A stretch of 39,488 nt of DNA from Pokkaliibacter plantistimulans (GTDB lineage Bacteria > Pseudomonadota > Gammaproteobacteria > Pseudomonadales > Balneatricaceae): the NCBI RefSeq assembly GCF_003194385.1, contig NZ_LAPT01000128.1, positions 1 through 39,488 of the forward strand. The letters are read 5' to 3'. Below the pieces are notes generated by a model. That model was given only the letters and a program-made list of their open reading frames with translations, was not told the DNA's origin and did not search any database. The first letter of the stretch is position 1. Every line of letters starts with the position of its first letter. Shown here piece by piece: positions 1 to 7,925 of this stretch. A program made the translations under genes and the position numbers.

Positions 1-173
1 TGGATCAGCGAGACAGAGCGAAAGATTTCGAACGTCAGGTGGCCGAACTGCAGGTGCGAGCAGCCATCCTGAACCGCTTCACGCAGCTTGGGACACCGAT
101 GACGGTGCGTATGCCATAAATTCGTCTGGGGAAAGGGGCTTTGTAAGCTGTGCTCTATTTATGCAACAAAGCC
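1..173 (+). mobile_element. right end of an IS5-family (IS903-like) insertion sequence, truncated by the window edge
   Basis: Positions 157-173 read ATTTATGCAACAAAGCC. Its reverse complement GGCTTTGTTGCATAAAT is what I recall as the terminal inverted repeat of IS903-group IS5 elements. The outer edge (the GCC) is at 173, so the element body lies to the left and runs out of the window. The end of a transposase-like frame (3-119) sits just inside this terminus, as expected. The frame downstream of 173 has no start of its own, which fits insertion into a gene. The left end and the target duplication cannot be seen. Confidence 0.8.
3..119 (+). CDS. IS5-family transposase, C-terminal 38 residues (partial)
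   Basis: An open frame enters from the window edge at position 3 and stops with TAA at 117-119. The peptide includes FERQVAELQVRAAILNRF and then a short QLGTP-type tail. This resembles the end of IS903/IS5 transposases (pattern DFxRQVAELxVRxAxLNRxxxLG), recalled from the family. The stop lies about 40 bp inside the terminal inverted repeat at 157-173, the normal arrangement for these elements. The DDE catalytic residues would lie outside the window, so activity cannot be judged. Confidence 0.75.
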   Translation, partial: DQRDRAKDFERQVAELQVRAAILNRFTQLGTPMTVRMP

Positions 174-578
174 TACTCATACCATAAATATGACGAAGAA
201 GGTGGCGAAGTTGGCATTGATCGACTGGTTGTAGTAGAGCTAAAAAAACCTGGAATTGCAATAAGCACAGATGAGAAGGCCCAATGTTGGAAATATGTGA
301 GTGAACTACTTAAGAAAGGCCTAATCAGCAGAGATACCAAAGTAACTTGTTTTGTATTAGGTAGCGAAATAGACCCTTTTGAACGTGATGCGAGAAAAGA
401 AAACAACGACAGATGCACTATTCAGCCATTGGATTACCAAGTCGTAATTGCACGAGCTAAAAGCCGTTTATTAAGGCTATATGATCGTGTAAAAGGAGCC
501 CCATTTCTGGAGAAACAGCGAGAAGAGCTTGATAAAGAAAGCCAACAGAACGTAATAGACTTCGAGAAACAGGCATAG
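174..578 (+). pseudogene. 3' remnant of a large protein with a PD-(D/E)xK-like C-terminal domain, cut by the IS
   Basis: A GTG at 150 could open this frame, but it lies inside the IS, so the native gene sequence begins only at 174. About 134 residues remain. They include IDRLVVVELKKPG, a strand-ExK pattern typical of PD-(D/E)xK nuclease folds with Glu and Lys as putative catalytic residues. A charged region with CWKYVSELLKKG and IQPLDYQVVIARAKSRLLRLYD follows. I recall similar tails on large ATP-binding (HATPase-type) proteins of unknown, possibly defence-related, function, but I cannot prove this match. The stretch is more AT-rich than the genes to its right, which suggests horizontal transfer. 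It is probably non-functional unless a promoter in the IS end drives expression. Confidence 0.6.
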
Positions 579-621
579 CACTGGGTAAGTGAATATACCG
601 TCACCAAGCCACACAAAACAC

Positions 622-645
622 AAAGGGAGGCACCAACCTCCCTTT
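622..645. terminator. bidirectional hairpin terminator between the remnant gene and yghZ
   Basis: AAAGGGAGG (622-630) pairs perfectly with CCTCCCTTT (637-645) around a 6-nt loop. The A/T ends let it work on either strand, serving both the rightward remnant gene and the leftward reductase gene. Confidence 0.7.
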
Positions 646-670
646 GCTTATCCACGCTTTACCCTACCCG

Positions 671-1717
671 CTATTTCTTTCTGGCTGGCCCCGGACGCTC
701 TGCTGATGCCGCCCAGATATTGATATTGGCATCATTGGCATAACGGTCGATTTCCGCCAGCTCTTCCGCGGTGAAATCACGGTTTGCCAGCGCACCCACG
801 CAGTCTTCCACCTGTTCAGGGCGGCTGGCGCCGATCAGTGCGGTGGTGACCCGTCCGCCGCGCAGCACCCAGGCGATGGCCATCTGCGCCAGCGTCTGGC
901 CACGGCGCTCAGCAATGGCATTGAGCTTACGAATATTGTCCAGCACGGTATCGCTGAGAAACTCTTCACGCAAGGATTTGCCCTGCGTCAGGCGGCTGCC
1001 TTCCGGCACGCCGTGCAGATACTTGCTGGTCAGCATGCCCTGCGCCAGCGGGGAAAAGACGATGGAGCCCACGCCCAGTTCGTCCAGCGTATCCAGCAGG
1101 CCATCCTCTTCCACCCAGCGGTTAAGCATGGAGTAGCTGGGCTGGTGGATCAGGCAGGGCGTCCCCAGCTCACGCAGAATCGCCACGGCTTCGCGGGTAC
1201 GCTGTGAGTTGTAGGAAGAGATGCCGACATAGAGCGCGCGGCCGGAGCGGACAATCTGGTCCAGTGCCATCATGGTTTCTTCCAGCGGCGTATCCGGGTC
1301 AAAACGGTGGGAATAGAAGATATCGACGTAATCCACCCCCAGCCGCTTCAGGCTCTGATCACAGCTGGAAATCAGGTATTTGCGGCTGCCCCACTCACCG
1401 TAGGGGCCGGGCCACATGTTGTAGCCCGCCTTGGTGGAGATCACCAGCTCATCCCGGTAACCGGCAAAGTCGGTCTTTAAAATGCGGCCAAAGGCCTCTT
1501 CGGCGGAACCTGCGGGAGGGCCGTAGTTGTTGGCCAGATCAAAGTGGGTGATGCCCAGATCAAAGGCTTTGCGGCAGATGGCGCGCTTGCTGGCATCGGC
1601 CGTGTCTTCGCCGAAGTTGTGCCATAGCCCCAGTGACAGCGCTGGCAGTTTCAGCCCGGAGTGTCCGCAACGGTGATAGGTCATGGACTCGTAACGGTGG
1701 TCAGATGCTCGCCACAT
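671..1717 (-). CDS. yghZ: aldo/keto reductase, YghZ (L-glyceraldehyde 3-phosphate reductase) type
   Basis: This 348-aa cytoplasmic NADPH-dependent aldo/keto reductase matches E. coli YghZ (346 aa) nearly end to end, with shared blocks such as LPALSLGLWHNFG, FDLGITHFDLANNYGPP and LIHQPSY. The catalytic tetrad is visible as Asp60, Tyr65, Lys96 and His137. The nucleotide-binding segment near the C-terminus (ALIGASRPEQVED) is intact. YghZ reduces L-glyceraldehyde 3-phosphate and methylglyoxal-like aldehydes and is usually seen as a detoxifying enzyme. An in-frame ATG inside (MTYHRCG) is a possible alternative start, but the upstream start keeps the usual family length. The gene stands alone, with the hairpin at 622-645 behind it. 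Confidence 0.93.
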   Translation of the reverse strand: MWRASDHRYESMTYHRCGHSGLKLPALSLGLWHNFGEDTADASKRAICRKAFDLGITHFDLANNYGPPAGSAEEAFGRILKTDFAGYRDELVISTKAGYNMWPGPYGEWGSRKYLISSCDQSLKRLGVDYVDIFYSHRFDPDTPLEETMMALDQIVRSGRALYVGISSYNSQRTREAVAILRELGTPCLIHQPSYSMLNRWVEEDGLLDTLDELGVGSIVFSPLAQGMLTSKYLHGVPEGSRLTQGKSLREEFLSDTVLDNIRKLNAIAERRGQTLAQMAIAWVLRGGRVTTALIGASRPEQVEDCVGALANRDFTAEELAEIDRYANDANINIWAASAERPGPARKK

Positions 1718-1973
1718 GGCAGATAGGTCCTCTGTTGGAATTGTTGTCGATGAACTGGCTATCGGGTCAATCGCGGGTGCTCAGCGGGTTATTCTAGAGG
1801 CATGGGGAAGTTAATCCACCCTAGTTCACTTATCGGTTCCCCTCCGCCAGAGCAGATAAAAAAACGCTGCATAAATTTAACCAGCCGGACGGAATATGCC
1901 GTTCCCGCGCATGAAAGCAAGCCCGCCCTGTGGTTAAATAGCGCCCCTTCTTCATTGCTGGAATCTCCCTGGA

Positions 1974-3161
1974 ATGCTCTCCTCACTCCTTCACTTCGTG
2001 ATGGCGCTGGTGGTGATCCTCGCCCTGGCGCTGCTGGTCAGCTATGACCGTCGCAAGATTCGTCCCCGCTTTGTGCTGCAGCTGCTGGTGGTGGAAACCG
2101 CGCTGGCCTGGTTCTTCCTGCACGCCGAATACGGCCTGACGGCCGTCAATGCTGTGGCGCGCATGTTCGATGCGCTGATGGCCTATGCAGGCCAAGGCAC
2201 CGAGTTTGTGTTTGGCAATATGAGCGGCCAGGGTCAGGCCTTTGTCTTCCTCAAGGTGCTGTGCCCGATCATCTTTATTTCTGTGCTGATCGGTATCCTC
2301 CAGCACTTCCGTATTCTGCCGCTGATCATTCGCGGTGTCGGCACCGTGCTGTCAAAGGTGAATGGCATGGGCAAGCTGGAGTCGTTCAACGCGGTCAGCT
2401 CCCTGCTGCTGGGGCAGTCGGAAAACTTTATCGCCTACAAGGGCATTCTCGGTGAGCTGTCGTCGCGCCGCATGTACACCATGGCCGCCACGGCGATGTC
2501 GACGGTGTCCATGTCTATCGTCGGCGCCTATATGTCGATGATTGAGCCACGCTATGTGGTGGTGGCGCTGGTGCTCAACATGTTCAGCACCTTCGTTATC
2601 CTGTCGCTGATCAACCCCTATCACCCCGCTGACGAGCCCGAGCCGGTGCTCAGCCACCTGCATGAGCAGCAGAGCTTCTTTGAGATGCTGGGGGAATATA
2701 TTCTGGCGGGCTTCCGTGTCGCCATGATTGTGGCGGCCATGCTGATCGGCTTTATCGCCCTGATTGCCCTGCTCAACGCGCTGTTTTCCGCCATCTTCGG
2801 CCTGAGCTTCCAGCAGCTGATGGGCTATGTGTTCTATCCGCTGGCCTGGGTGGTCGGCATTCCCGCTGAGGAAGCCCTGAAAGCAGGCAGCATCATGGCG
2901 ACCAAACTGGTCTCCAATGAGTTCGTTGCCATGCTGGAGCTGCAGAAAATCAGCGCTGATTTCTCTGCCCGCGCACTGGGGATTCTGTCGGTCTTTCTGG
3001 TGTCGTTCGCCAACTTTGCCTCTATCGGCATCGTCGCGGGCGCCATCAAAGGCGTGCATGAAGGCCAGGGCAACGTGGTATCACGCTTTGGCTTCCGGCT
3101 GGTTTACGGCGCAACACTGGTCAGCCTGCTGTCGGCGGCCATTGTCGGTCTGGTGCTGTGA
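1974..3161 (+). CDS. nupC: concentrative nucleoside transporter, NupC type
   Basis: The 395-aa inner-membrane protein belongs to the CNT family and imports nucleosides with protons. It is close to E. coli NupC (400 aa) along its length: an N-terminal [11 protein letters not shown] segment, the family block [31 protein letters not shown], and the C-terminal [12 protein letters not shown] and [14 protein letters not shown]. About 8-10 hydrophobic segments are seen, with no signal peptide. The start has no strong ribosome-binding site, but the first residues align with NupC. A strong terminator follows. In this family NupC prefers pyrimidine nucleosides and adenosine, so the exact substrate range is inferred. 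Confidence 0.93.
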   Translation: MLSSLLHFVMALVVILALALLVSYDRRKIRPRFVLQLLVVETALAWFFLHAEYGLTAVNAVARMFDALMAYAGQGTEFVFGNMSGQGQAFVFLKVLCPIIFISVLIGILQHFRILPLIIRGVGTVLSKVNGMGKLESFNAVSSLLLGQSENFIAYKGILGELSSRRMYTMAATAMSTVSMSIVGAYMSMIEPRYVVVALVLNMFSTFVILSLINPYHPADEPEPVLSHLHEQQSFFEMLGEYILAGFRVAMIVAAMLIGFIALIALLNALFSAIFGLSFQQLMGYVFYPLAWVVGIPAEEALKAGSIMATKLVSNEFVAMLELQKISADFSARALGILSVFLVSFANFASIGIVAGAIKGVHEGQGNVVSRFGFRLVYGATLVSLLSAAIVGLVL

Positions 3162-3201
3162 GCCTGATCGGCAGATAGCACGTTGCTCGCAGCCATAACG
3201 A

Positions 3202-3235
3202 AAACGGCGGCCCGATAATGGGCCGCCGTTTTTCC
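3202..3235 (+). terminator. Rho-independent terminator of nupC
   Basis: AAACGGCGGCCC (3202-3213) pairs perfectly with GGGCCGCCGTTT (3220-3231) across a 6-nt loop and runs into a T tract. It lies 40 nt after the nupC stop. Confidence 0.92.
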
Positions 3236-3536
3236 TGCTAATCCCCACTCTTCTGCGTGCTGCGTACTTCCGCCCCGATCAACGTCATTAATGACGAACC
3301 CCACGCCACCCCCTTGACGTTCTGCCCTCCAGCGCCTACCACCTTATAACGTGCTTACGATCTGCAGCATGCTCCACGCAGTGTGAAAAGACATTCGGAT
3401 ACGCATTCACCCAAAGAACGCTACCTCCTTTGCTCTTTTCACCTTGCCCAGAAACTGCTCGCGAGATTGTAAACACGCCACCACTGTCACATCGCTGTAT
3501 GCCATGACCTGATAACGACAAAAGGTAGACACCGCC
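3236..3536. other. non-coding gap before the diguanylate cyclase gene
   Basis: No convincing gene, RNA or repeat is seen. The short frames on the minus strand (3336-3791, 3407-3625) are shadows with no family character. The only functional element I can assign is the ribosome-binding site AAAGGTAG (3521-3528) of the next gene. Confidence 0.5.
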
Positions 3537-4472
3537 GTGGACATCAAAACGAACGAGCATCTGCAAAAGGTATTGATCGAACATATCGCCGCCAGCGAAA
3601 ACGGCATCGCGGTACTGGATGCCAAAGATCAGGTCATCTTCTATAACCAGGCTTTTCTCAATGCGTTTGGGTTGCAGAATTGTCCGGTATATAAGCAGAG
3701 CTACGATGACCTGCTGAGCTGGATGTTTACTACCGGCGTAGGCATGAAAGCCCACACCCACAAACTGGAGGACTGGCTGGCCTATATTCACAGCCAGTAC
3801 CGTTCAGCGCCCTTCCGCAACTATGAGGTAGAGCTGGTTGATGGGCGCTGGTTGTTGATGACAGAACAGCTCAACCCGGATGGCGAAGTCGTGCTGGTCT
3901 GCAACGACATTACCCTGTTCAAGCGGGTCGAACTCGCACTACAGAAAGCGCAGATTGAGCTGGCCAGACAGGCCATGACCGACGAGCTGACTGGCCTCCC
4001 CAACCGCCGCCATTTTATGCAGCAGCTGGACAATGAATGCCAGCGCGCGCACCGCTACGGCCATGCCACCAGTCTGGCAGTAATCGACATTGACCACTTC
4101 AAGAAGATCAATGACGGCTATGGCCATCTCAAGGGCGATGATGTACTTCGTCATTTCGCCGAGGTGCTGACGCAGCAGCTGCGCAAAAATGATGTAGTCG
4201 GCCGTTTGGGCGGCGAAGAATTCGCCCTGCTGCTACCGGAAACCAGCCAGGACAGCGCCCGGGCCGTCATTGCTCGGTTGCAACAACGGCTCGCCGGGGA
4301 AAACCTGGAAAGCATTGCTCCCGGCTTTAGCTACACCTTCTCCGCCGGGGTGGCGGAGTGTCAGTCAACCCCGCAGTTCTGCTGCACCGACTGGATACGC
4401 ACTGCTGACGAAGCCCTGTATCAGGCCAAGGCGGCGGGGCGCAACTGCGTGGTGGTGTACGGTAAGGCGTAA
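3537..4472 (+). CDS. PAS-GGDEF diguanylate cyclase
   Basis: The 311-aa protein makes cyclic di-GMP from two GTP. Residues about 17-125 form a PAS-like sensor domain (IAVLDAKDQVIFYNQAF). A short helix links it to a GGDEF domain at about 140-308, beginning DELTGLPNRRHF. The active-site motif GGEEF is at residues 225-229. The product-inhibition I-site RxxD (RKND, 216-219) lies five residues before it, as in active, feedback-controlled cyclases. No membrane segment or signal peptide is seen, so it is probably a cytoplasmic sensor. The start is GTG, chosen because AAAGGTAG lies 8 nt upstream. The PAS ligand is unknown. Confidence 0.9.
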   Translation: MDIKTNEHLQKVLIEHIAASENGIAVLDAKDQVIFYNQAFLNAFGLQNCPVYKQSYDDLLSWMFTTGVGMKAHTHKLEDWLAYIHSQYRSAPFRNYEVELVDGRWLLMTEQLNPDGEVVLVCNDITLFKRVELALQKAQIELARQAMTDELTGLPNRRHFMQQLDNECQRAHRYGHATSLAVIDIDHFKKINDGYGHLKGDDVLRHFAEVLTQQLRKNDVVGRLGGEEFALLLPETSQDSARAVIARLQQRLAGENLESIAPGFSYTFSAGVAECQSTPQFCCTDWIRTADEALYQAKAAGRNCVVVYGKA

Positions 4473-4503
4473 CGGTGATAACTAATGCAGTACCACTGTT
4501 ACG
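4468..4503. terminator. hairpin shared by convergent genes
   Basis: CGTAACGGTG (4468-4477) pairs with CACTGTTACG (4494-4503) with one mismatch. It overlaps the stop codons of both the cyclase gene and the leftward tetR gene. There is no T tract, so its role as a terminator is inferred. Confidence 0.4.
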
Positions 4504-5098
4504 GCGCATAGCCACGCAGGAACATGGATACCGCGTCCGCCACTGACTGATTAATTCGCTCCTGTGTCGGCAGGGTATCCGTTGCCCCCAGCATGAACTC
4601 CTGATACTCGCTCTCAAACATGCCCAGCAAATGAGCTGCCGCCGTTTCGGGTCGACCTGGACGCAGGCGCCCGGCCAGCATCTCCTTGGCCAGAAAAAAA
4701 GCCAGCTTATCTACTTCCTGCCCCGGACCTTCTTTATACAGCCGCGGACCAATGCCGGTGCGTTGTGCTTCCGTCATCATGATGCCACGTAGCGTGACGA
4801 TGTCCGGTTTCAGCACATTGGTCAGATACTGTTGGCCAAAGGTCTGCAAAATGTCGCTCAGATCCTGGCCCTCAATCAGCGGCTCAAAGGCCGATGACAG
4901 ACGCTCTGCCACCAGCGTTTTGATCACTTCCAGAAACAGCTCCTCCTTAGACGGAAAGTAACTGTAGAGGGTAGGCTTCGACACCCCTACCCGCGACGCA
5001 ATCTCAGCCATTACGGTTGGTGCATAGCCCTTCTCCAGAAAGACTTCCGATGCTCCCTGCACAATAGCCTTACGCCTAGTTTCGCTTTTTATCCTCAT
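4499..5098 (-). CDS. TetR/AcrR-family repressor of the efflux operon
   Basis: The 199-aa protein has a classic TetR N-terminal DNA-binding domain (about residues 9-55): AIVQGASEVFLEKGYAPTVM, then helix-turn-helix residues VGVSKPTLYSYFPSKEELF. The C-terminal part is a variable ligand-binding and dimerisation domain. The gene is divergent from the outer-membrane efflux gene, with 100 nt between the starts. Two copies of one inverted repeat in that gap overlap promoter elements of both genes (5108-5133, 5162-5187). It therefore probably represses itself and the emr-type operon, and is released by an effluxed compound. A ribosome-binding site GGAGG lies just before the ATG. The inducer is unknown. 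Confidence 0.9.
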   Translation of the reverse strand: MRIKSETRRKAIVQGASEVFLEKGYAPTVMAEIASRVGVSKPTLYSYFPSKEELFLEVIKTLVAERLSSAFEPLIEGQDLSDILQTFGQQYLTNVLKPDIVTLRGIMMTEAQRTGIGPRLYKEGPGQEVDKLAFFLAKEMLAGRLRPGRPETAAAHLLGMFESEYQEFMLGATDTLPTQERINQSVADAVSMFLRGYAP

Positions 5099-5107
5099 TC
5101 GGCCTCC

Positions 5108-5133
5108 ATAACTTAACTATTGAGTTAAATTTA
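5108..5133. promoter_or_regulatory. TetR-type operator near the repressor gene
   Basis: ATAACTTAAC (5108-5117), a 6-nt spacer and GTTAAATTTA (5124-5133) repeat the half-sites of the perfect operator at 5162-5187, with the right half degenerate. On the minus strand it covers a plausible -10 TAAATT that follows TTGTAT by 17 nt, fitting autorepression of tetR. Confidence 0.7.
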
Positions 5134-5136
5134 ACA

Positions 5137-5166
5137 TTGACAGACTTCGTATACAAGGATTATAAC
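5137..5166 (+). promoter_or_regulatory. sigma70-type promoter of the efflux operon
   Basis: A consensus -35 TTGACA (5137-5142) is followed after 18 nt by TATAAC (5161-5166), or after 17 nt by TTATAA. The -10 lies inside the operator at 5162-5187, so repressor binding would block RNA polymerase. Confidence 0.7.
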
Positions 5167-5187
5167 TTAACCCATAAGTTAAGTTAT
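5162..5187. promoter_or_regulatory. TetR-type operator over the efflux -10 region
   Basis: ATAACTTAAC (5162-5171) and GTTAAGTTAT (5178-5187) form a perfect 10-bp inverted repeat with a 6-nt spacer. The same half-site recurs at 5108-5117. Position and symmetry point to the adjacent TetR protein. Confidence 0.8.
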
Positions 5188-5198
5188 GAGCACCAGAA

Positions 5199-6686
5199 AT
5201 GAAACCTCTACCCCATAACCGTCTTCCTCCGCTTAACCATTGCTGCCTGGCACTGCTGCTGGGCGTAACCCTGGCTGGCTGCGCCAGCGTTCCCGATCTG
5301 GGCCAGCTGCCAGAACTGAACACAACACAGCAACTGCCCAGCAAACACAGCCTGTCAAATAGCCTACCTATGTCTAACACCGAATCTCCATGGACCGAGC
5401 AGAGCTGGTGGCAGCGCTATGCCGATCCCCAGCTTAATGAACTGATAGCGCAAGCTCTGCAGGATGCACCCGATCTGCAGACCGCCCGTGCACGTATCCT
5501 CAAAGCAGCGGGCTATGCACAGCAGGCCGGTGCCAGCCTGCTGCCCGCCGTCAATCTGGATACCAGCGTCAGTCGCCTTAAACAGAGCTACAACAATGGT
5601 GTGCCCGAGGCGGTGGTGCCTCAGAACTTCAACAATGCCTCACGGGCCGCACTGGATTTCAGTTATGAACTCGACTTCTGGGGTAAAAACCGTGCGGCAG
5701 TCGCTGCGGCCACCTCGGAACTGGCAGCAGCTCAGGCCGAAGCGGCCCAGACCCGACTGGTGCTGACCACTGCCATAGCATCCGCCTATGCCGAACTGGC
5801 TCGTCTGCATGCCGATCGCGATGCGGCTCAACAAGCAGTGACCGTGCGTCAGCACAGCCTGACCTTACTGCAGAGCCGCCAGCGCAATGGTCTGGAAACC
5901 ATGGCCAGTGTGCGTCAGGCCGAATCGCGGCTGGCAGAAGCCAAGGCTGATCTGCTGGCAGCCGATGAGGCCATTGTCATGCAACGCTACCAGCTGACGG
6001 CGCTGGCCGGGGTGGGTCCGGACCGGGCCTTGTCCATCACCCGCCCGACTATCGACCTGAGCCAGCAACAAACACTGCCCTCTGATCTGGATGCTGAGCT
6101 GATTGGCCACCGTCCCGATCTGGTCGCAGCACGTCAACGGGTGGAAGCCGCCGCCAAAGGTATCGAGGTAGCGCGTGCAGGCTTTATGCCCAACGTTAAC
6201 CTCAGTGCCTATGTCGGTATGCAGTCGTTGGGTAGCCTGGACCTGCTGACTCAGGGCGGCTCCGAAATCGCGGGCATCGGTCCGGCGATCAGCCTGCCCA
6301 TTTTCCGGGGCGGCCAGTTACAGGGCGCTTATCGTGTAGCCCGAGCCGACTACGACAGTGCGGTGGCCAGCTATAACCAGACGCTGCTGCAGGCACTGCA
6401 TGACGTCGTCAGTGCGGTTACCCAGCAACACTTGCTGACACCACAGCTGCAACAGCGTCAGGCCGCACTGGAGACCGCAGAAGAAGCCTATAAGTTGACC
6501 GATGCCCGCTATGAAGGGGGCTTGGCCAGCTATTTAGCCGTGCTGACGGCAGAGGATGGCGTCATCGCCAGTCGTCGTGCTCTGGCTGATCTGCAGAGCC
6601 AGTCCTTTGCTCTGGATGTCGCCCTGATCAAAGCCCTGGGCGGAGGCTATCACGCTGCCTCTCAATCATCCGCCAGTCACCAGTAA
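5199..6686 (+). CDS. outer-membrane efflux lipoprotein, NodT/OprM family
   Basis: The 495-aa outer-membrane channel component of a tripartite efflux pump belongs to the TolC/OEP superfamily. The signal peptide ends in a lipobox LAGC (residues 25-28), so Cys28 should be lipidated. Two OEP repeats follow. The first contains the helical hairpin ALDFSYELDFWGKNRAAV and the second PAISLPIFRGGQLQGAYRVA, both typical of the NodT/OprM group. It is the first gene behind the repressor-controlled promoter and lies 38 nt before emrA, so it very likely forms one complex with the next two products. It would let the pump span both membranes. Confidence 0.93.
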   Translation: MKPLPHNRLPPLNHCCLALLLGVTLAGCASVPDLGQLPELNTTQQLPSKHSLSNSLPMSNTESPWTEQSWWQRYADPQLNELIAQALQDAPDLQTARARILKAAGYAQQAGASLLPAVNLDTSVSRLKQSYNNGVPEAVVPQNFNNASRAALDFSYELDFWGKNRAAVAAATSELAAAQAEAAQTRLVLTTAIASAYAELARLHADRDAAQQAVTVRQHSLTLLQSRQRNGLETMASVRQAESRLAEAKADLLAADEAIVMQRYQLTALAGVGPDRALSITRPTIDLSQQQTLPSDLDAELIGHRPDLVAARQRVEAAAKGIEVARAGFMPNVNLSAYVGMQSLGSLDLLTQGGSEIAGIGPAISLPIFRGGQLQGAYRVARADYDSAVASYNQTLLQALHDVVSAVTQQHLLTPQLQQRQAALETAEEAYKLTDARYEGGLASYLAVLTAEDGVIASRRALADLQSQSFALDVALIKALGGGYHAASQSSASHQ

Positions 6687-6724
6687 GCCCAATCGACAGC
6701 AAACACGCCGCCAAGGATTTAGTC

Positions 6725-7912
6725 ATGAACAAGCCCATCGACAATATCACCATCAAGGTTTCCACCATTAACGAATCCAAGTACAGCCAAATGGGTAATC
6801 CTGAGTCAGTACAGACACCACCGTCCCGCCGTAAAGCCCTGTTTGCTGCACTGGGGCTGGCCGTTGCCGTCGCCGGCGCGAGCGCCCTGAGCTATTGGGA
6901 AATCGTTGCCTCCCAATACGTGGAGACTGATAACGCCTACGCCGCAGTGGAATCTGCTCAGGTCATGTCGGCTGTCACGGGTACCGTGGCCGAAGTGGCT
7001 GTGAAAGACTCACAGGCAGTGAAGAAAGGCGACATTCTGGTGGTGATTGACCCTGCCGACGCCAAACTGGCCCTGGCGCAAGCCGAAGCCAATCTCGACA
7101 GTGCTATTCGTCGTGTCAAAAGCTATCAGGCCAACGACGCCCGGCTGGGTGATCAGGTGTCATCCTTTGATGAGGAAATCAAGCGGTTACAAGCACAGCT
7201 GGCCTCTGCTCAGGCGGATCTGAAACGCGCCAGTATCGACCTGCAGCGACGTAAGGCACTGGTGGAGTCAGGGGCAGTGTCGGGTGATGAGCTGACTCAG
7301 GTGCAGAATGCCTATGCCAGCGCCCAGGCCAACGTCAATGCCGCCAAGGCTGCGGTGGCTCAAGCTACCGCCAGCCGCAATGCGGCCATGGGTGCCCAGC
7401 AGGCCAATGCGGTACTGATCAGCGATGCCTCGCTGGCCAACAACCCTGAGGTGGTGCTGGCCCGTGCCAAGCGTGATCAGGCTCAGCTGGATCTGGACCG
7501 TACTATTATCCGTTCGCCGGTCGATGGCATTGTCGCCCGACGCCAGGTGGAGCTGGGCCAGCGGGTCCAGCCCTCTTCACCGCTGCTGACCGTCGTACCG
7601 GTACAGAACATGTATGTCGAGGCTAACTTCAAGGAAATCCAGCTGAAACAGGTAAAAGCCGGTCAGAAGGTAGAGCTGATCAGCGATTTGTACGGCAAAG
7701 ACGTGATCTATCACGGTGTGGTGGAAGGTTTTGACGGTGGTACCGGAGCGGCCTTTGGTCTGATTCCGGCACAAAATGCCACCGGTAACTGGATCAAGGT
7801 GGTACAGCGCTTGCCGGTTCGTATTGCTCTTGATCCCAGCGAGCTGCAGCAGCATCCGCTGCGTGTCGGCCTGACCATGACCGCCAAGGTCGACCTGCAC
7901 AGCAAGTCCTGA
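6725..7912 (+). CDS. emrA: membrane-fusion (periplasmic adaptor) protein, EmrA type
   Basis: This 395-aa HlyD/EmrA-family adaptor has an N-terminal cytoplasmic tail of about 35 residues, one transmembrane helix at about residues 38-58 (ALFAALGLAVAVAGASALSY), then a biotinyl-lipoyl half (YVETDNAYAAVESAQVMSAV). A long coiled-coil hairpin rich in Ala, Gln and Lys (about 110-240) follows. The lipoyl half returns in DRTIIRSPVDGIVARRQVEL, and a beta-barrel ends the protein. It bridges the inner-membrane transporter EmrB and the outer-membrane channel encoded just upstream. EmrB starts 13 nt after its stop, so the two are co-expressed. Confidence 0.93.
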   Translation: MNKPIDNITIKVSTINESKYSQMGNPESVQTPPSRRKALFAALGLAVAVAGASALSYWEIVASQYVETDNAYAAVESAQVMSAVTGTVAEVAVKDSQAVKKGDILVVIDPADAKLALAQAEANLDSAIRRVKSYQANDARLGDQVSSFDEEIKRLQAQLASAQADLKRASIDLQRRKALVESGAVSGDELTQVQNAYASAQANVNAAKAAVAQATASRNAAMGAQQANAVLISDASLANNPEVVLARAKRDQAQLDLDRTIIRSPVDGIVARRQVELGQRVQPSSPLLTVVPVQNMYVEANFKEIQLKQVKAGQKVELISDLYGKDVIYHGVVEGFDGGTGAAFGLIPAQNATGNWIKVVQRLPVRIALDPSELQQHPLRVGLTMTAKVDLHSKS

Positions 7913-7925
7913 TCAGGAGCTCATC

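Noticed and set aside
1802-1973. Riboswitch or leader RNA before nupC
   Set aside because: I looked for purine-type aptamer cores and a hairpin with T tract and saw none.
2352-3059. 235-aa His/Gln/Arg-rich frame antisense to nupC
   Set aside because: Composition is typical of the reverse frame of membrane-protein genes; nupC is certain.
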